Source: Solenopsis invicta
Lineage: Eukaryota > Arthropoda > Insecta > Hymenoptera > Formicidae
NCBI RefSeq assembly: GCF_016802725.1
Contig: NC_052668.1
Coordinates: forward strand, 23,554,501-23,618,500
DNA length: 64,000 nt
Direction of reading: 5' to 3'
Below are positions 57,713 through 64,000 of this stretch, piece after piece. Each line of letters opens with the position of its first letter. Within the stretch, counting starts at the first letter, position 1. Under the pieces are notes generated by a model, which saw nothing but the letters and a program-made list of their open reading frames with translations, ran no database searches and was not told the DNA's origin. The position numbers and the translations under genes are program-made.

Positions 57713-60171
57713 AAACTGTATGCACTCGCGCGATACACACTTCCCACGCTGAATAAAACGAAGCAAGCGCTCTACGAATGAAACGGTTTCGCGTGCGCAG
57801 ATGGTAGATACCTCAAAGATAGTCCCGTGCTGATATCATGCGCAATTCAAGTTTGATTATCCTTGGAATTTGCGGAAGCCGGACGGAAAGAGCGCGATCT
57901 TCCTTGCGTTGCATTTCGGTGTACGGATCGATCCATCATCTCGTCCCCTCGACGCTCGTTATGTGTTTGCCTTACTCCCCTCCCCCTCCCCGCCCTTCCG
58001 CCCTCTCTATTCTTCTATGTACATCGACCACCATTTTCCCCACGTTTTGTTTGCACTGCATTCTCCGCTATATCCCATTTTCCCTTATTACCTTCCGCAT
58101 GCACGCCAACGCCGAAGCGTTTCGCGAGACCGTTGCCAGTCACTCGATTTCTCTATTTTTGCGATGTGCATCGCGATACACGCGAGATCGCACGTATGGG
58201 CGAGGTGACTTGGGATTACGAAATGCCAAAATCCTCCTCAACTTACACGCGCCGCTTCGGCGGGGAACGAGAAGCTACCTCCTGGGACTCCTCGGCGACG
58301 AAGCGCAGAATTTCGAATTACGATCTTTTGCTTCGTGTACCTTCCTACCCGCGATCCCTTCTTCGTCGATCCCGCTCTCTCGCGTGTACCAAAAACGTTT
58401 CGCTCGAATTCTTGGATTTTTCTCAGTTAGATTCGCATCGCGAGCGCATCTCCGTAAATATTAAACAAGATTTTCCATTCACATTTAATTCATCATTCTT
58501 AATTCAATAGACATTTCGAAAAAGCGATGATGAGATGACTGGTCCGATTTAAAAATGCACGAGATCCCGTATTAAATGGCTCGTAAAATTCCACCTGAAA
58601 AACCGTAAATCTTGCACTTCTCCAGCACGATGAGAATCGCGGCATCAACTGCATAATTTGATATGCAACGAAACACTCAAGCTAAAGTCGACTGTGAATA
58701 CGAAATGTCATCATGTTTTTTTAACGCAAGAAGATTACACGTACTAATTTTACAGAATTTTAATACCTATTAAAGGGATACTGGAGTGACGACGGTCTTC
58801 CTCCAGTGCAAAACTAAAAATGGCAATAATATTAATAATATCAATATGTCGATAACGTTAACATTTTTAATTCCATTTACATACGTGGAAAGGAGATCGT
58901 GGACGAGTGGACGTGTCAAATACGTTTCTATCTCTAAAATAATATTTATTTATATAAACGACATATTTATGATATTTTTTAATTAAATTAAAAATTCGTA
59001 AATTGTAAATGTAAATGAATGAACTACATTAAATTTTTGTAACCTATTCCGTATATCTCACAAGTTTTCTTTTTTACCGAGTGTTAAATATATATTTTTG
59101 ATCCAGAATGTCTAAAATTGTTTCGTATCTACTTTACGTTATCCGACTTTGTGAGCAAGATCTAGATGGGGTCAATTCCGCTGTCTCTCGTCCACTTGAG
59201 ACAGAAGGATGCACATCCTGACGCGAGAAACTTCTTTCGGCCATCTTCCCAAGAGTACTTTACGAAAAGCTGAAATTCGCAGTGAGACTCCCGCACCGGT
59301 GGGAGACGGAAGAAAAGTTTACGACGTGACACGTGTCGCGCATGACAAACCACGGCGAACGCGGCCTATCCTCTCCATTTTTCTTTTGTACAACTGCCTG
59401 TCCTCGGTCCTCATTCCTGCATAATGCATAAGACCGATGACTTCTCGCCAGGAGGGAATCTCATTTAGATTATATAATTTAAATAAACGCACGTCGCGTC
59501 TCTCCCTCTGAGACCTGTTTAACGAAAATTTGTTTCTCGCGTTTCTACATATAGACCGCGAATTTGTACATCGCAAAGGAAAGATTAACAAATTCTACTA
59601 TTTTTATTTTTTGTTTTAAACGCGCGCGCGAATAGCCAGACGCAATTAAAATGTAATTAGAATAATTACTTAAAATTTTGTACGCGTTTTTATTATTGCA
59701 TCATCCACTGAAGTAAGGTTTATTTATATGAGAAAACGAGTGCGCATTTATATTCCTCCACGAGAGAAGGACGCGCTGATATAAACGTGACACTTTGCGA
59801 GAACATCGTTGTTGCAGCGCACGTGCGGACTCGAATTTCTTGCTGCCTCGGCTTGCTGACCAACTTAATCGCGTTGTAATTAACGTTGTACGATGATTAA
59901 GTGCGGCGACATAATGTCGTTATGCCGTTATATCATCGTTGCGACCCTTGAACGCAATAATTTGCCACCCCGTCGTTTTTATAGCGGAAAGAGGGTAAAA
60001 CAGAGAAACCGCGAATTATATCACATTGAGTGAATGTTGACTCGAACCGCCTCGTTAGCAATTTCCTCTTAATTAAGCGTTAAGTTTCAATTCTTCTCTT
60101 ATCCTCTACTCAACTTGCACTCCCTTCATTATCGAACAAAGTTACGAGAGCATAAAATAAACGGAATCGTG

Positions 60172-60424
60172 CGCGGAAAGAACGGGTTTGCTGAAGTATC
60201 TAAAAATTTAGACCGAGATAAATCTGAAAATAATTTTCTGTTAGACCATAAAAAAAATTATGTAGGACTATCAAACTTGTTACTGCAATGTCAAAACTTT
60301 TTGCAGCGTTGCTAATCGTGTCTAAATTATCTTTCATAATTATTTTGACGATTTAACAAAATTATTTTCAGTATGTAAAATTTTTAATTTGTACAGATAT
60401 TTTAGTAAAATTGTTCTTTTTCGT
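60172..60424 (+). mobile_element. Tc1/mariner-like MITE, family A copy 4
   Basis: Left end CGCGGAAAGAACGGGTTTGC, inverted right end CACGAAAAAGAACAATTTTA followed by TA. Contains 'aaatctgaaaataattttc', 'ttagaccataaa' and 'aactttttgcagcgttgct'. 253 bp; most similar to copy 1. Confidence 0.8.
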
Positions 60425-63400
60425 GTAAAAATTGAAAAATAGTGTAGCTATATCTGTATTTAAAAATTGCATAGATGGTATAATTTTTACAACTAAAATA
60501 ACTCCAATCGCGCCCATCTCATGTGCTATTTAAGGAAAATGGTTTTCACTGTCCTGAATACGTTAAAAATGGTAAGCTGACATTCTAATAGCTTTCCAGA
60601 TAATTCATGTAAAATTAAATCGATCGGTCTATTTCGGACGCAAACTGCACCGTCGGATTTGCACCGCTTAGCAACGGACGAAAAATTTTGGCTCACGTCG
60701 CTTCGCGAAAGATACCCTCGTCGCGCACAAGTCCTGTTCCGGGGATGCGCGGCATCGGGCACGTTTCGACGGGATCTCAAGGTGGAATGCAGAAATGTGC
60801 ACGTGGCTTCAAGTTAGCATATAAATGAAATTCACCGCGACTCGTAGAATGTCAATGAAAGGCAGGTCTCTCGCGGATGTGCGCGCGGCTCTGCGTCGTC
60901 GTACTTTTGCGCGTGTGTATACGTAGAAAAATGCTGGTCAAAAACGCACGGCTGAAATGACTTTGAGTACAAAATGCAGATAGTATTCGTGCCTCTCAGG
61001 TGGAATATTCGATAGTCACGATCTCAGTTTCCTAAAGTTTGCCAAATTCGAGAACCTATATTGTCTTCGATAATTTCTCCGCTCCGTTTCAATAAAAAAA
61101 AAAAGTGACACGCAAATCCAATTTCAGTTTCAACCAGAAGAAACTTCACGCTTGCGCATTTCTGCGCATATCGCGATCGTTTATTGTTAATTGAGTCGGC
61201 GAAGTGGGACAGTCCAATATCCTGTTGGCGGGCTGACGATACGATCCGGCGTCGTTGGCGGAATGCGAACGAGCTACAGGGTTTTGTCAGCGAAATAACG
61301 TGTCCGGCGAAATATCCGCACGTTAGAAGCGCCGCGGATGGACGGACGCGCCATTATTGTGTACGCTTGAAACGATTTCGACGTGTTCGCCTTTTTTGCT
61401 GTATCCCGAGCGAATGTGAAGTCTCCGATGGATTCCTATTATTGGCGTATCCGCGCGGAGAAAACCAGTCGTCATTAAAGCGATAGCCTGTCGATTAGGT
61501 TGGACGGCTACCGGCGGATCGAACGGTATCGATTCTTGCGCGAAAAGAAGAGAATTAAACCACACAAAGTAAAGCGTTTAAGTAACGATAAAGTATCTTT
61601 TCGATGCAGTACGTATGTTTCTTCTTCGTGATTGTATCATTTAGTCCATCCATTAAATCCAGGTCTGATGGATGAGATGGGAGTTAAACACTCTTCTTTT
61701 TTTTTAAGAAAAGAGAAATACTGATGTACTAAAATTAAAACATTTGATATTGCTGTGACGATGGTTACAATTACTGAGAAAAAAATAGCACACGTTCAAG
61801 TAAAAGATAACATGCTGTATCAGTTTTCAACCATCGTGATAATTATTCAAGAAAGATAAGAGATATTTGAAAAGGGAAAATTAGTATAATCGTACATTAA
61901 ATTAAATCATATTAAAATATAACTTTTTATTCATTGAACAAAAACGTGATGATGACATTATTAGATGTAAAGGTGTTTCTACATGTACGTATGTTATGTA
62001 AGATTTGTAGTGCACTAAATAGCGATATAAGACGCTGAGTCGTTATAAGTTAAACTAGTTTTGGCGTGACCATTACCGGCATTAACGACTAAATTCGACG
62101 AGCGGCTCTTGTGCAGCTGCAATTAAGAGTCGGAGGTTTAAGTCGTGAAGTGCCAAGTACACTCGTGCATAGTTTTCCTTGTGTCGCGCTCTGACGAGAA
62201 ACTTCCGGCGTGAAATAACAGAACAGCGTGTTCATATGTTAATTGCAATTAATGTGCCATTATCGACTTTATTTCAACAATTATATTTCAATACGATACA
62301 ATTATTTAATTTAATAAATAATTGTATTTATACTAATTTCATCTTTTTAAATATCTCTCATCTTTCTCGAATAATTATTACAGAATTATTTTAAAACTGG
62401 TACAGCAAATTATCTTTTATTTGAACGTGTGATATTTTTTTTCTCACTAACGTATACTTTGTAAACAAAAACATGTAATCGTTAAAGCGTACATAATATT
62501 TTTAATATATTATAACTTCATCGGTTGCGATTAATTTTTCAAAAATAAACGCGAAAGGAACACGCGCACGCTGCATTTGAGAAATAAAGATCTTACATTT
62601 CTACTTCTGCACGATCGTTGGTGGTAGTGCAACGAACTGCGGACGCGAAGGGGCAATGTTCTTTTCGTATTGAGTTTAACGCGCGCCGGGCGCCGTTATC
62701 GAGCTGCATTCGATCGGGAGTGCGGGTGCAATAGCAATTAAGGTGCAGCGATGGCGATCGAGTCCTGCCCGTCGCGGCTGTCTGACCCGAACCGGCCTTT
62801 TTCCACTGCGCCGCGACGTTAACGCGAGGTAATTCAGCGAATGGCACGAGGGAACTTTGTATCGACACACAGGGCGGCGTGCGAGCGTTCGATCGACGAG
62901 TTACGAGCCGGTAGTACGATCGATCCTATCACGTTACACCGAAACTAACGGAGACGAATGGCCGCGGCTGATCGGGAGACATCCTGACTTTTATCCTCGC
63001 CGCGCAAATGGCAGCTTATCGAGTGCACGAGTATCGTAATTTTCTGCTCACTGACGGACGAGCTTGAATTAGAGGAGCAGCGGGACATGGTATGATCTAT
63101 GAGCAGCGTAGATAAATCACCTTTTATCGTTTAAAGATCGATACATTTGATGAATAACGCAAAACAAATTAAAAAAATAATCTGAATACAAATGAAATAA
63201 GACCAAGAGAAAAATAAAGAAGATTTAGAAACGCGATTAAACTTCTCTCTCCTCGTTTTTTTTTTATTTACTAATCAGCCATTTCGTCTTCTTTTAATCA
63301 TCGGGATAGTCTGCGAAATGTCTTATCTCAGGAGAAACATTTTCTTTTACGAGCCATGACAAGCGCACACAGCCGTTGGTGGTATTCCCGCGTCATTAAA

Positions 63401-63707
63401 ATTTAATAAAGACATCAAAATGCTTCCGTCTCTACCTCCGCTCTGCGCATCGAATATCGCATTCAGGATAACGGTCTGCGATGGTTTTCGTCGGTTCGGC
63501 GCTGACGCCTCTCCTCGCCGCCGCCAACGCCGCGCCGGGTTCTGAAAATGGCTTAGACCGGAATTTAAGCGCGGCCAAATAAGCTGCCCGTTCCAGGGCA
63601 GCGGTCGTTCCCGGATAATGCGATTTATCGGCGTTCTGCGCAATGCAGCGAAAACGGGCGATGAATATCCGAACGGAGATCGGGTACGAGGAGAGAGAGA
63701 AAGATAA

Positions 63708-63745
<38 letters not shown>

Positions 63746-64000
63746 GGTCGGGCTACCATGGAATTGATCGACGAAAAGGAGAAATTCGACCCCCAAGCCA
63801 TTTTCGTACGAGCGTGTACGCCTCGAGCTCCTATCGTGCGATATCTCCGAAGAATGCATTTCGTGCAGCCTTCGTACGAACGGTTACCATCCTATTTCCC
63901 TCGAATTTTCATTGTGCCGACTTTATTGGCTAAATATAATAAGCACTTAATGTAAAAGCGAGTAAACGTTAAAATTAATTATCAAAGATAAACGATAAAA
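60425..64000. other. Non-coding, no supported gene
   Basis: A mixture of AT-rich and CpG-rich DNA. The 170-codon minus frame at 63347-63859 runs through a (CT)n tract and is not a gene. An inverted pair 'gacgatggtt'/'aaccatcgt' at about 61757 and 61830 is too short to call a transposon. Confidence 0.4.
63690..63746. repeat. GA/GAAA-rich microsatellite
   Basis: Interrupted (GA)n with AAAGA units. Confidence 0.9.

Larger units (their letters stand above)
53661..60171. other. Non-coding, several long overlapping frames but no supported gene
   Basis: Plus-strand frames of 255 codons (56833-57600) and 208-215 codons (57838-58510, two frames at once) are the longest in the window. They are Ser/Arg/Leu/Pro-rich, resemble no family and lack splice support. 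Also holds a (GA)n tract at 55425 and a short tandem repeat at 57645. Confidence 0.4.

Noticed and set aside
61740..61845. Inverted pair around 'gatggtt' as a MITE
   Set aside because: Only about 10 bp pair, with no extended arms or target duplication.
63347..63859. 170-codon minus frame with Ser-Leu repeats
   Set aside because: Created by a CT/GA microsatellite.
1..64000. tRNA, rRNA or known microRNA genes
   Set aside because: Scanned for A/B-box tRNA patterns and for common insect microRNA seeds (let-7, bantam, miR-1, miR-9, miR-124, miR-184); none seen by eye. A covariance-model search would be more sensitive.

Overview
The window looks like nuclear DNA of a hymenopteran insect, most probably an ant. 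This is inferred from two intron-split, animal-type genes with insect-like proteins, a CpG-rich sequence lacking the usual animal CpG depletion, many (GA)n microsatellites and numerous short inverted-repeat transposons. There are no operons or other prokaryotic signals. I cannot name the species.

Only two protein genes can be supported, and they point tail to tail. On the plus strand, 13911-16405 carries the last four coding exons (481 residues) of a Bicaudal-D-related (BICDR/BICDL) coiled-coil dynein adaptor. Its conserved N-terminal exons were not found and probably lie left of the window. If so, most or all of 1-13910 is intron. On the minus strand, 26918-33289 carries ten exons (578 residues) of an Fe65/APBB adaptor in the order acidic/serine-rich N-terminal region, WW, PTB1, PTB2. 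All splice phases close without a frameshift. The start codon is missing, so at least one 5' exon lies upstream, in 33290-64000 or beyond. A further minus-strand block at 26495-26668, in phase with the PTB2 exon, may be an alternative last exon. Both proteins are known from neurons: BICDR links Rab6/secretory cargo to dynein/kinesin, and Fe65 binds the cytoplasmic tail of APP-like receptors and works in the nucleus. Their adjacency may still be chance.

The rest is non-coding and rich in repeats. It holds a diverged tandem repeat at the left edge (1-905) and a five-copy family of short TA-flanked MITEs (5455, 7909, 32269, 49979 and 60172). A 2.1-kb foldback element at 22521-24626 has a second, younger MITE inside it. 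There is a 157-bp near-palindromic GGCCCGG element with a TGA duplication (9987-10143), two more foldback MITEs just beyond the BICDR gene, and a diverged dispersed repeat present twice (about 44.84 and 53.20 kb). The right half (33.3-64 kb) has no exon I can support. It contains GC/CpG-rich stretches, including one promoter-like block with a palindromic CRE at about 51.2 kb, and several long but low-complexity or overlapping open frames that I do not call genes.
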